Below are positions 21,144-28,927 of a stretch of DNA of 64,000 nt, in pieces. Numbering within the stretch: the first letter of the stretch is position 1; every line of letters begins with the position of its first letter. Origin of the DNA: DASQZT01 sp963728965 (GTDB taxonomy: Bacteria > Acidobacteriota > Terriglobia > Bryobacterales > Bryobacteraceae); contig CAVSMH010000006.1 in assembly GCA_963728965.1 (NCBI GenBank), forward strand, positions 1,550,001 to 1,614,000, read 5' to 3'. The position numbers and the translations under genes were made by a program. The notes beneath the pieces were generated by a model that was not told the origin of the DNA, did no database searches, and saw nothing but the letters and a program-made list of their open reading frames with translations.

Positions 21144-23591
21144 TTATTCCTCGTGGAGGGCGACCGTGGGGTCGACGCGGGTGGCGCGCCGGGCGGGGAG
21201 ATAGCAGGCCAGCAGGGCGATCAGACCCAGGAACAGGGCTACCGCCGAGAAGGTCAGCGCGTCGGTGGCGCTCACCCCGAACAGCAGGGTCGCCATCACA
21301 CGGGTCAGCGCGGCGGCGCCGGCGAGTCCCGCAAGGATGCCGACGGCGGCGAGGCCCATGCCCTGGCGGACAATCATGCGCAGAATGTTGCCGCGCGGCG
21401 CGCCGAGGGCGATGCGGATGCCGATGTCATGGGTGCCCTGCGTCACCAGGTAGGAGATCACGCCGTAGACGCCGATGGCGGCCAGGATCAGGGCGAAGAG
21501 CGCGAAGGCGCCGAGCATGGCGGCCGCGAAACGCCGGCGGGCGAGGGAGTCGTGGACGCGCCCGGTCATGGTGTGGATGTCGTAGGCGGGCACGTCGGGG
21601 TCGAGAGAGTGGATCTCGCGCACGATGGAGTTGGCGAGCGCGGCGGGGCCGGTGGCCGAGCGCGCCACCAGGTAGAGGCTGCCGGCCGGGAGTTGCTGGT
21701 GAGCGGCGTAGACGACCATGCGGCCATCGACGTCGAGCCCGTATTGCTTGACCGTGCCGACCACGCCGACGATGGTCCACCAGGGCTCCTTCAGGCCCTG
21801 GCGGACGTGCTTGCCAAGGGCGCTTTCGTGGGGCCAGAAGCGCTGCTTCATCTTGTCGTCGATGATGACGGCGCGCGGGGCGCCGGGGGCATCGCGCGAG
21901 TCGAAGAAGCGGCCCTCGATGAGGGGAATCTGCATCGTCTGGAAATAGTCCCCGGCGGCGATGCGCAGATCGACCTGCAGCTCGGGCTGATCGGGAGGCG
22001 GGGTGTAGCCTTCGATGCGGATGCCGCCCCAGCCGATGGAGGAAGTGAAAGGCAGGGTAGTCACGGCGCCGGCCGATTTCACGGCGGGCAGGCGGCGGAT
22101 GCGCGCGGTGAGGTCGCGGTAGAACTGGTACACCGGCTGGGCGGGCGGCGGCTGGCGGTAGCGCGGACCGGAGAGCGCCAGGTGGAGGGAGATGACTCCG
22201 TCGGGATTGAAGCCGGGCGGGACGGCGCCCAGGCGGAGGAAGCTGCGCAGGAGCAGGCCGGCGCCGATCAGCAGCATCAGCGAGAGGGCGAGCTCGGCAA
22301 CGGCGAGAAGGCTGCGCAGGCGTTGGCGCGCGAGCTGGAATCCGCCGGCGCCCCGGGAGGCGCGGCCGCCGGCTTTGAGGGCGGTGTTGAGATCGACGCG
22401 GGAGGCGCGCCACGCGGGGGCGAGGCCGAAGAGCACGCCGGTGAGGATGGAAACGGCGAAGGTGAAGGCCAGCACGCGGGCGTCGAGGGTGATATCGGCG
22501 AGGCGCGGGATGTTGCCGGGGTTGATGGTGCGCAACGCGTACAGGCTCCACCAGGCGACGACCAGTCCGGCGGTGCCGCCGAGGACGGCCAACAGCAGGG
22601 CCTCGGTGAGCAACTGGCGCACGAGGCGCCGCCAGCCTGCGCCGAGCGCGGTGCGGATGGCGACCTCCTTGCGCCGGCCGGTGGCGCGGGAGAGCAGCAA
22701 GTTGGCGACATTGGCGCAGGCGATCAGCAGGACCAGGCCGACCGAGCCGAGCAGCACGAGCACGGCGCGGCGCACGTCGCCCACCACCTGATCGAGCAGG
22801 GGGACCACGCTGATGGTGAAGGTGCGGTCGCGCTTGTCGAGGGTACGGATGCGGGCGGCGATGACATCCACATCGGCCTGGGCCTGGCGCCAGGTGACGC
22901 CGGGTTTGAGGCGGGCGAGCAGGTTGTAGTTTTCGTCGCCGCGGCGGCGAACGGCATCGGCGCCCAGGGGGAGCGGCAGGAAGACGTCCATGCGTTCGGT
23001 GCCGGCCACGGTGGGCATCACTTCCGGGTTCAGCAGGAACTCCGGGCCCAGCACGCCGGCGACGCTGTAGGGGTTGCCATCGAGCGTGATGCTTTGGCCG
23101 ACGATGGCGCGGTCACCGCCGAAGAGGCGGCGCCACACACCGTAGCTGAGGATGACGACGGGCGGCTTGCCGGGTTTGTCTTCGTCGGGCAGCAGCAGTC
23201 GGCCGAGGTGGGGTTTGGCGCCAAGGATGTGGAAGAGCGATGAGGAAGCGCGCAGACCTTCGATGCGCTCGGGCTGCTGGCGGCCGCTCAGCACGAAGGT
23301 TCCGCCCCGGGCGATCGACATCTCCTCGAAGACGTGATTCTGGGTCTGCAGGTCGATGTACTGGCCGGGCGAGGGCCAGTCCTGGGGGATGCCGATGCCC
23401 GGGGAGCGCAGCCAGAGGATGGCGATGCGGCCGGGTTCGGGATAGGGCAGGGGCTTCAGCAGCAGACCGTTGACGACGCTGAAGATGGCGGTGTTGGCGC
23501 CGATGCCGATGGCGAGCGAGACGACCATGACGGCGGAGAGCGCGGGGCTCTTGCGGAGCATGCGGAACGCATAGCGGACGTCCTGCATCAT
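21144..23591 (-). CDS. ABC transporter permease, acidobacterial duplicated orphan permease (ADOP) family
   Basis: 815 residues. The start MMQDVRYAFRMLRKSPALSA followed by ANTAIFSVVNGLLLKPLPY is diagnostic for ADOP proteins. The layout is a first transmembrane helix, a MacB-like periplasmic domain, an FtsX domain with three helices near the middle (VLVLLGSVGLVLLIACANVA), a second periplasmic domain and a second FtsX domain ending ATRVDPTVALHEE. No ATPase is adjacent, as usual for the family; transport substrate is unknown. The open frame continues to 24941, but that part is antisense to the next gene, so the methionine pair at 23591 is chosen. Confidence 0.92.
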   Translation of the reverse strand: MMQDVRYAFRMLRKSPALSAVMVVSLAIGIGANTAIFSVVNGLLLKPLPYPEPGRIAILWLRSPGIGIPQDWPSPGQYIDLQTQNHVFEEMSIARGGTFVLSGRQQPERIEGLRASSSLFHILGAKPHLGRLLLPDEDKPGKPPVVILSYGVWRRLFGGDRAIVGQSITLDGNPYSVAGVLGPEFLLNPEVMPTVAGTERMDVFLPLPLGADAVRRRGDENYNLLARLKPGVTWRQAQADVDVIAARIRTLDKRDRTFTISVVPLLDQVVGDVRRAVLVLLGSVGLVLLIACANVANLLLSRATGRRKEVAIRTALGAGWRRLVRQLLTEALLLAVLGGTAGLVVAWWSLYALRTINPGNIPRLADITLDARVLAFTFAVSILTGVLFGLAPAWRASRVDLNTALKAGGRASRGAGGFQLARQRLRSLLAVAELALSLMLLIGAGLLLRSFLRLGAVPPGFNPDGVISLHLALSGPRYRQPPPAQPVYQFYRDLTARIRRLPAVKSAGAVTTLPFTSSIGWGGIRIEGYTPPPDQPELQVDLRIAAGDYFQTMQIPLIEGRFFDSRDAPGAPRAVIIDDKMKQRFWPHESALGKHVRQGLKEPWWTIVGVVGTVKQYGLDVDGRMVVYAAHQQLPAGSLYLVARSATGPAALANSIVREIHSLDPDVPAYDIHTMTGRVHDSLARRRFAAAMLGAFALFALILAAIGVYGVISYLVTQGTHDIGIRIALGAPRGNILRMIVRQGMGLAAVGILAGLAGAAALTRVMATLLFGVSATDALTFSAVALFLGLIALLACYLPARRATRVDPTVALHEE

Positions 23592-23738
23592 CCGGTCATG
23601 GTATCGCGGCCGGCGGGGGCGGGCTGCCAGGGGGGCGCCGCGGCGGCCGACGGGGGCGTTGGGGCGGGCAAGTTGGTATAAGGTGGTATGTAATGCGGCC
23701 CAGCCGCAGGCCGGTTCGGTTGCAAGAAAGGCTCCGAT

Positions 23739-24956
23739 ATGAAATTCACTCGCAGAACAGCGATGGAAGTGCTTGGCGCCAGCGCGCTCACGCCGGTTGC
23801 CATGATGCCGCTGGTGGCGGCCCAGGTTCCGGCGCCGCCCGCCGAAGGAAAGGACACCCCGAAGATCGCGCTGGGCACCGGGGATGGCGGGGGATTCGGC
23901 GGCGGGCGCGGCGGCCGGGGTGGAGCGGGCGCGGAGAACGCACCGCCCCCCGATCCGATGGCCGGACCGCGGCGGATCAAACAGCTCGGCGTGAATCACG
24001 TACTCGGCGGCGGTCCCAGGGTGCCGTGGACGGAGGAGAGCCTCCACTCGGTGATGGAGCGGTGGAAGGCGATGGAGATCGCCGTCGGCAACCTGATGAT
24101 CAACCTCTCGCCGGACATTCTCTACGGCAAGGCGGGCAACAAGCGGGACGAGGACATCGACCACATTAAAGAGTCGATCGTGGCGGCGGGGAAGGTGGGG
24201 CTGCCGGTGGTGGAGTACAACTTCTACGCGCACCGCGCGATGGAAGGGTATTTCGAAGAGATCGACACGGCCCGCGGCAATTCCGGCTGGACCGGCTTCG
24301 ATTACGAACTGGTGCAGACCGCGAACCAGCAATACCAGACGCGGCCGGAAGAAAAAGGGATGAAGTTCAAAGACCTGCCGCCGCTGGCCAACGAAGGCGC
24401 GCACAATCTGGACGAGATGTGGAACAACATCACCTATTTCCTGAAGGCGGTGATTCCGACGGCGGAGAAATCGAACGTGCGGCTGGCGCTGCATCCCAAC
24501 GATCCGCCGGCGCCGATCAGCCGCGGCTCGCAGCAGATCATGGGGACGGTGGCGGGATGGAAGAAGCTGATCTCGATTGTGAACAGCCCGGCGAACGGCA
24601 TCACGTTCGACTGCGGGGTGACGCGGGAAATGGGCGAAGATCCGATCGAGGTATGCCGCTACTTCGCCTCGCGCGACCGCATCAACCACGTGCATTTCCG
24701 CAACGTGCGGGTGATGAAACCCTACGAGCGCTACACCGAAGTGTGGATCGACGAAGGGATGAACAACATGTTCGCGGTGATGAAGGAACTGGTGAAGGGC
24801 AAGTACACGCACGAGATCTATCCGGAGCATCCGCGGCGGCTGGATTACGATGCCGAACACGGCCGGATCGGCGGGTACCCCGGAGGCGGGGCATATGCGG
24901 CCATCGCCTTCAACGTGGGCTACGCGCGGGCGATGCTGCAAGCGGCGATGTCGTAG
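23739..24956 (+). CDS. Mannonate-dehydratase-like (UxuA-type) protein with Tat signal
   Basis: 405 residues. FTRRTAMEVLGASALTP (3-19) is a twin-arginine signal. A Gly-rich linker (about 48-72) precedes a TIM barrel carrying UxuA-type motifs in order: LALHPNDPP, GITFDCGVTREMG, INHVHFRNVR, YTEVWIDEG and IYPEHPRRLDYD. UxuA dehydrates D-mannonate to 2-keto-3-deoxygluconate in hexuronate catabolism and is normally cytoplasmic. An exported version suggests a related but different substrate handled in the periplasm (inference). The ATG has an AGAAAGG ribosome binding site. It is divergent from the ADOP gene. Confidence 0.85.
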   Translation: MKFTRRTAMEVLGASALTPVAMMPLVAAQVPAPPAEGKDTPKIALGTGDGGGFGGGRGGRGGAGAENAPPPDPMAGPRRIKQLGVNHVLGGGPRVPWTEESLHSVMERWKAMEIAVGNLMINLSPDILYGKAGNKRDEDIDHIKESIVAAGKVGLPVVEYNFYAHRAMEGYFEEIDTARGNSGWTGFDYELVQTANQQYQTRPEEKGMKFKDLPPLANEGAHNLDEMWNNITYFLKAVIPTAEKSNVRLALHPNDPPAPISRGSQQIMGTVAGWKKLISIVNSPANGITFDCGVTREMGEDPIEVCRYFASRDRINHVHFRNVRVMKPYERYTEVWIDEGMNNMFAVMKELVKGKYTHEIYPEHPRRLDYDAEHGRIGGYPGGGAYAAIAFNVGYARAMLQAAMS

Positions 24957-24990
24957 CGGCGGGCGTGTCCGCGCCGGGAGTTGAGGCGGG

Positions 24991-26175
24991 TCAGACCGGG
25001 ATGTAGTCGGTGACCGGCCGTACCCAACCCAGGTTGGGCGGCAATTCCTGCATGGGGCCCATCCACTTCAACTGAAGCTCGATATCGGGGTGCAGGCGGT
25101 ACTTCTTCTGCACCGCGGCAATCGGGGTGCCGCGCACATCGATGCGGGAAAGGTCCCACTGCCCCACGCCCACTTCGCCGCAGTATTTCATCCAGCCGAG
25201 CCAGTTGGGGTCCACGCCCATGATTTCGGAGCCCACGCGGTCGGCGGCAATGAAATCGGTGGAAGCGACGGCGGCGCGGGTGGGTACGGGCGTGCCGCCG
25301 GCGCCGAATCCGCCCTCGACGCCTTCAAACCCGTCGATGACGGCCGCTCCCCAGAAGGGCTGCATTCTCTGGGCGGTGAGATAGATGTTGTAGAGGCTCT
25401 GGCGGATGCCGGCGTGGTAGCGGCGCTTATCGCTCCAGCGGGCGGTTTCGCCGGGAGCCTGGTGCAGGGGCGCGCCCAGCACCATGTTCTTCACCGCCAG
25501 GCTCACCACGGCGATATTGTGGACTTTCATCACGGCCGAGCAGATGATGAAGGCATCCGGGTCGAAACAGCGTTGGGCGAGCCGCGTCGGGACCACGTGC
25601 AGGTCGAAATCGAGCAGCGTCATGATGACGTACTTGCCTTCCCGGTTGAAATCCACCAGGCTGACCTTCTGCCGGCGGTATTCGGCGGCGAGTGCGTTGT
25701 ATTTGAAATTCTCGAAGCCCTGCAGGGTGTCGCCGGCCGAGGACTCGCCGATCACCACCGGCCCTTTGAAGCGCGGCGCCAGGTAATCCAGGATGCCGCG
25801 AATGGCGTCCACATGGGTCATGCCGAGCTGGCTGACGGTGCCGACGTTGTTGGGTTTGATGAGGACGTACTTCCTGGTTTTCAAATTCGGCCGGATCTGG
25901 TCGTCGATGGCCACGAGCGCGTCGTAGACGTTCTTACGGCGATTGTCCCCCTGGATCACTCCCACCGCCGCGCGCTTCTCGAGCGCCGGGAAGGGGTCCG
26001 GATGGGGCGCGATCATGCGCGGCCGCTGGCGAGCCTCGCCTTGCAGGTTGGGCTGTAGCTTTTTCATATCCGGCGGAGTCGCGGTCTGTGCGTCCGCACG
26101 CCGGCTGGAGAGGATGGCGCTGGCTGCCATACCCGCCCATTGGAAGATGGTTCTGCGCGACTGGTTTCGCGGCAC
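24991..26175 (-). CDS. DUF362 domain protein with Tat signal
   Basis: 394 residues. SRRTIFQWAGMAASAIL near the N-terminus is a twin-arginine signal. The DUF362 core starts with YVLIKPNNVGTVSQLGMTHVD, then VVIGESSAG and YVIMTLLDFDLHVVPT, and CSAVMKVHNIAVVSLAVKNM. DUF362 proteins are often linked to iron-sulfur proteins, but no cysteine cluster is present here, and the reaction is unknown. The start is GTG at 26175 with a GGAGGT ribosome binding site five bases upstream. It converges with the UxuA-like gene with a 34-base gap. Confidence 0.85.
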   Translation of the reverse strand: MPRNQSRRTIFQWAGMAASAILSSRRADAQTATPPDMKKLQPNLQGEARQRPRMIAPHPDPFPALEKRAAVGVIQGDNRRKNVYDALVAIDDQIRPNLKTRKYVLIKPNNVGTVSQLGMTHVDAIRGILDYLAPRFKGPVVIGESSAGDTLQGFENFKYNALAAEYRRQKVSLVDFNREGKYVIMTLLDFDLHVVPTRLAQRCFDPDAFIICSAVMKVHNIAVVSLAVKNMVLGAPLHQAPGETARWSDKRRYHAGIRQSLYNIYLTAQRMQPFWGAAVIDGFEGVEGGFGAGGTPVPTRAAVASTDFIAADRVGSEIMGVDPNWLGWMKYCGEVGVGQWDLSRIDVRGTPIAAVQKKYRLHPDIELQLKWMGPMQELPPNLGWVRPVTDYIPV

Positions 26176-26200
26176 GATGGACCTCCTAATCCGCGATCTT

Positions 26201-26229
26201 GTTGTACAAGCAGAATATCGGATGTCTAA
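26201..26229 (-). promoter_or_regulatory. Possible promoter of the DUF362 gene
   Basis: Minus-strand TTAGAC (26224-26229) and TACAAC (26201-26206) are separated by 17 bases, giving a start about 20 bases before the GTG. Matches to consensus are moderate. Confidence 0.4.
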
Positions 26230-26260
26230 CTCGGATTCAAGCGGCAGGGGAAGGGAGAGG

Positions 26261-26953
26261 CTATTGGCCGGTCGGGGTATCGTTGGCGGGGCGGTTTTCC
26301 TGGGCGGTGTCGCGCAGCCAGTCCTGCAATTTCCGGCGAGACAGGATGATCGCCCTGCGCGAGTAGCGGATGTATCCTTCCCGTTTGAACCGGGCCATCC
26401 AGTGAGTGACGATCTCGCGCGAGGTGCCTACGTACTGAGCCAGCAATTCGTGGGTGAACGGCAGCATGCGCACCATGTCATCCTCTTCCGGTTCGCCCAG
26501 GCGTTCGGAAAAGCGGATCAGGGAGCGGGCGAGGCGGCGGGCAATGTTGTCTCCGGTGAAGCTCTCGATGCGGTGCACCGAATCGATGTTGCGCCGGACC
26601 GCCATCTGGAGGAGGGCGATTCCCAGGCGCGGCTGCCTGAGCATCAACTCGGCAACGTCAGACGCCAGCCACGTCATCACCTTGGTGTCCTCCAGGGCAA
26701 CCGCCTGCTCGGACCGCTGGGGCAGGTTGAGGAACGACGATTCGCCGAAAAACTCGTCCGGCAGGTAGATGTCGATGATGACGTGGTGGCCGGTATTGGC
26801 CACCCTGGCGATTTTTACTTTGCCATCGATGACGAGGAAGATCGAGCCCGGGGCATGATGATGGTCGTAGATGACGTCACCCTTCCGGTGGGCAGCGATA
26901 CTGGAGCACGGCAAATAGGCGAGCGCGTCTTCCAGAAAAGGGGCCGGTTCCAT
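26261..26953 (-). CDS. Crp/Fnr-family transcriptional regulator
   Basis: 230 residues. An N-terminal cyclic-nucleotide-binding-type beta barrel (KGDVIYDHHHAPGSIFLVIDGKVKI; PDEFFGESSFL) is followed by a dimer helix and a winged helix-turn-helix (HELLAQYVGTSREIVTHWMARFKREGYI). There is no cysteine cluster, so it is not an Fnr-type iron-sulfur sensor; the ligand is unknown. I prefer ATG 26953 over the GTG at 26977 because it has an AGAGGTG ribosome binding site and the promoter below would otherwise leave no leader. No operator sites for it were identified in the window. Confidence 0.9.
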   Translation of the reverse strand: MEPAPFLEDALAYLPCSSIAAHRKGDVIYDHHHAPGSIFLVIDGKVKIARVANTGHHVIIDIYLPDEFFGESSFLNLPQRSEQAVALEDTKVMTWLASDVAELMLRQPRLGIALLQMAVRRNIDSVHRIESFTGDNIARRLARSLIRFSERLGEPEEDDMVRMLPFTHELLAQYVGTSREIVTHWMARFKREGYIRYSRRAIILSRRKLQDWLRDTAQENRPANDTPTGQ

Positions 26954-26980
26954 CGGCGGATCGCACCTCTGCGACACTCG

Positions 26981-27010
26981 ACCATATCATCAGAGAGCAC
27001 GGATGTCCAA
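26981..27010 (-). promoter_or_regulatory. Sigma70-type promoter of the Crp/Fnr gene
   Basis: Minus-strand TTGGAC (27005-27010) and TATGGT (26981-26986) with an 18-base spacer. The predicted start lies about 20 bases before ATG 26953. Confidence 0.5.
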
Positions 27011-27161
27011 AATGAACAGTACTATTCCGGTCCTGGAACAAAAGACTGAATCCGGCCCGGTCCAAGGCCGTGGGCTCCGCTGTGCTGTTCAGACTTGTTA
27101 CATCTGCGGCATCATCGGCTGGCTGGACGCGGTGAACGACGATTGGCAGTTGAGACTGCCT

Positions 27162-28004
27162 TCAATTGTGTTTCAGATGGGCGATGAGTCCGGCCGGGTC
27201 GTCGGTGATGATGGCGTCCACGCCCGCGGCGGCGAGGCGGTCCCACTCTTCGGGACGATCGGGGGTCCAGGGGATGACGGCGAGGCCGGCGGCGTGCGCG
27301 GCCTTCACCTGTTCCGGGGTGACGAGGTGATACTCCGGCGAGACGATTCCGGCGCCGGCTTGGCGCGCGATCTCCACGAAATCCTTCGCCGGACCGCTGT
27401 ACAGCGCTGCGCGGCGGATCTCCGGGGCGAGTTTCCGCATGGCGTGGAGGGTGCGGAAATCGAACGATTGGAGAATGACGCGGCGCTGCAGCTTGTGGCT
27501 GCGGACCTGGTCGAGCACCATTTGCGCGAACACCTCCGGCGACGGCGTCAATTGGGGCCGGTCGGCGAAGATCTTGGTTTCGATGTTGAAATCGAAATCT
27601 CCCCGGGAGGCCAAAGCGAAGACCTCGTCGAGAGTCGGCATGCGGGTGCCCGGGATCGTCTGCTGGCGGGGGAAGGCGGGATTCTGTCGGGCGCCGCAGT
27701 CCCATTGCCGGACTTCGGCCAGGGTCAATTCGTGGATCACCGCTTTCGGCTGTGGTCCGGAGCAAACCGGCGGCTCAAGGTAGGGATCGTGGGAAACGAC
27801 GATCACGTGATCGCGGGTGACGGCCATGTCGAGCTCGATCGCATCCGCGCCGGCGGCGATGGCGTATTCGAAGGCGGGAATGGTATTCTCGGGCCGCAAG
27901 GCGCGAGCCCCGCGGTGGCCCTGGACCTTCACCGGGCGCGGCGCCTCGGCCGCGGCCAGCACAAAAGCAAATCCGAACAACCACAAGACCATCCGGTACC
28001 TCAT
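27162..28004 (-). CDS. Secreted glycerophosphodiester phosphodiesterase
   Basis: 280 residues with a signal peptide (about 1-19, MRYRMVLWLFGFAFVLAAAE). The GDPD TIM-barrel signature is complete: QGHRGARALRPENT (H30, R31, E39), AIELDM (E57, D59) and VSHDP (H72). These enzymes split glycerophosphodiesters into sn-glycerol-3-phosphate and an alcohol, here in the periplasm, probably to scavenge phosphate or carbon from phospholipid heads. ATG 28004 is used because the signal peptide begins there; the frame is open to 28076. A 6-bp hairpin (27145-27160) sits right after the stop but lacks a U-tract. Confidence 0.93.
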   Translation of the reverse strand: MRYRMVLWLFGFAFVLAAAEAPRPVKVQGHRGARALRPENTIPAFEYAIAAGADAIELDMAVTRDHVIVVSHDPYLEPPVCSGPQPKAVIHELTLAEVRQWDCGARQNPAFPRQQTIPGTRMPTLDEVFALASRGDFDFNIETKIFADRPQLTPSPEVFAQMVLDQVRSHKLQRRVILQSFDFRTLHAMRKLAPEIRRAALYSGPAKDFVEIARQAGAGIVSPEYHLVTPEQVKAAHAAGLAVIPWTPDRPEEWDRLAAAGVDAIITDDPAGLIAHLKHN

Positions 28005-28057
28005 GGCGGATTCAGCATAGCACGAGACCGGCGCCGGACTGCCGGATGGCGAAGCTC

Positions 28058-28094
28058 CAAAAACAAGCGGCGCCACCCTGTACGGATGGCGCCG
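28058..28094 (-). terminator. Intrinsic terminator of the small secreted protein gene
   Basis: Minus-strand CGGCGCCA pairs with TGGCGCCG (8 bp; 28068-28075 and 28087-28094) around an 11-base loop, followed by CTTGTTTTT. It lies 33 bases after the stop codon at 28128. Confidence 0.75.
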
Positions 28095-28127
28095 GGCGTG
28101 CCCGATCGGGCGACTTCAGGGGACGGG

Positions 28128-28550
28128 TCAGTCCGCCTTGATCGGCCGCGCGATAATCACGGCCACATGCATGGATTCGCGATGGGACCGCGGCGTCCGG
28201 AAACTCTGTGCGGGGCTGCTGGAATCGCCATTCCACATCTGGGAGAGGGCGCACTGGGTAGAGCCGCACTCGAAGGCCAGCCTGGCCTTGCCATCGGCCT
28301 TCCATTCCTTGGCAGGATCGTGGGCCACGTTGGGTACTGCCAGGGCGGACTCGCGCACGGCCATGTTCAGCAGCCGGATGGTCCGGGCGCCGGTGTTGAG
28401 CCGGCTGACCTCGTAGGTGCCGGGCTGCATGAGTTTGCCGGTGACCGTGAAGGCGAACGGGATTTCCGCTTTGAGGGTCTGGGCCGAAGCCACGCCGGCC
28501 AGAGTGAGGGCGGCCGCCGCAACCATGAGGGATTTTGTGATGTTCGTCAT
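28128..28550 (-). CDS. Small secreted protein of unknown function
   Basis: 140 residues with a clear signal peptide (MTNITKSLMVAAAALTLAGVASAQ). The mature part opens with LKAEIPFAFTVTGKLMQPGTYEV, a pattern often met in short secreted proteins of Acidobacteria, and has a cysteine pair (FECGSTQCALSQ) that could form a disulfide. The ATG follows GGAGAG. Upstream is a good sigma54 promoter and downstream an intrinsic terminator, so it is a single-gene unit. It is divergent from a sigma54 activator gene. Function unknown; envelope role inferred. Confidence 0.85.
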   Translation of the reverse strand: MTNITKSLMVAAAALTLAGVASAQTLKAEIPFAFTVTGKLMQPGTYEVSRLNTGARTIRLLNMAVRESALAVPNVAHDPAKEWKADGKARLAFECGSTQCALSQMWNGDSSSPAQSFRTPRSHRESMHVAVIIARPIKAD

Positions 28551-28610
28551 TTTCGCTCTCCTTTTTCCGGGACCGCCTCTGAGGTACGCTCCCGACTTGG
28601 CCGGGATAAG

Positions 28611-28626
28611 AGCAGCCGGCATGCCA
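28611..28626 (-). promoter_or_regulatory. Sigma54 (RpoN) promoter
   Basis: The minus strand reads TGGCATGCCGGCTGCT, matching the TGGCACG-N4-TTGCW consensus at 10 of 12 positions with the essential GG and GC at the correct spacing. Transcription would start near 28600, giving a leader of about 50 bases with a GGAGAG ribosome binding site. Confidence 0.7.
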
Positions 28627-28700
28627 TCGGGTTTCCCTGTGTAAGTTGTTGAAAATGCTAGCTCTGCTCGGCACGGACGAACTGGCGGGTTCACGCCGGC

Positions 28701-28714
28701 GAACCGGCCGGTTC
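28701..28714. promoter_or_regulatory. Palindromic operator / enhancer site 1
   Basis: GAACCGGCCGGTTC is a perfect 14-base palindrome about 100 bases upstream of the predicted sigma54 start, the usual distance for an enhancer-binding-protein site. A near-identical copy is at 28863-28876. Confidence 0.55.
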
Positions 28715-28862
28715 AGACCATGCGCGGTTTTGGGGTGATCCCGTTTTGGGCGGCTGCGCCGGCGGGGGCATGATCGGGAAACGGCGCATCAAGCGGGGCG
28801 GCCAGGCCGATCCGTTGCGGATGGTTCGCCCAAATCTACGCGGTGGCGAGGGCGGGCGGGAT

Positions 28863-28876
28863 GAACCGCCCGGTTC
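28863..28876. promoter_or_regulatory. Palindromic operator site 2
   Basis: GAACCGCCCGGTTC differs from site 1 by one base. It lies about 60 bases before the predicted start of the divergent activator gene, so it could mediate autoregulation and also act as a second distal enhancer. Confidence 0.5.
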
Positions 28877-28910
28877 ACGCCGACGGTATACGGCCCGCCC
28901 GGAGTGCACG

Positions 28911-28916
28911 TACAAT
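28911..28916 (+). promoter_or_regulatory. -10 box of the sigma54-activator gene
   Basis: TACAAT ends 11 bases before ATG 28928, so transcription would begin about 5 bases before the start codon. This fits the absence of a ribosome binding site. No convincing -35 box is visible. Confidence 0.45.
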
Positions 28917-28927
28917 ACAAGATCGTT

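Larger units (their letters stand above)
28551..28927. other. 377-base divergent regulatory region without a gene
   Basis: No credible coding frame was seen. The region holds a sigma54 promoter toward the left gene, two near-identical 14-base palindromes and a sigma70-type -10 box toward the right gene; each is listed separately. GGTTCACGCCG also recurs beside each palindrome (28688-28698 and 28872-28882). Confidence 0.7.

Noticed and set aside
20946..23243. 765-codon open frame on the plus strand
   Set aside because: Antisense to the ADOP permease and the lysine riboswitch; composition is Gly/Ala/Asp-rich shadow sequence with no motif.
23592..24941. 450-codon N-terminal extension of the ADOP permease
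   Set aside because: The extension is antisense to the UxuA-like gene, and the family begins at MMQDVRYAFR.
27145..27160. GGCAGT/ACTGCC hairpin after the glycerophosphodiesterase stop
   Set aside because: Perfect 6-bp stem but no U-tract on the coding strand, so not called a terminator.
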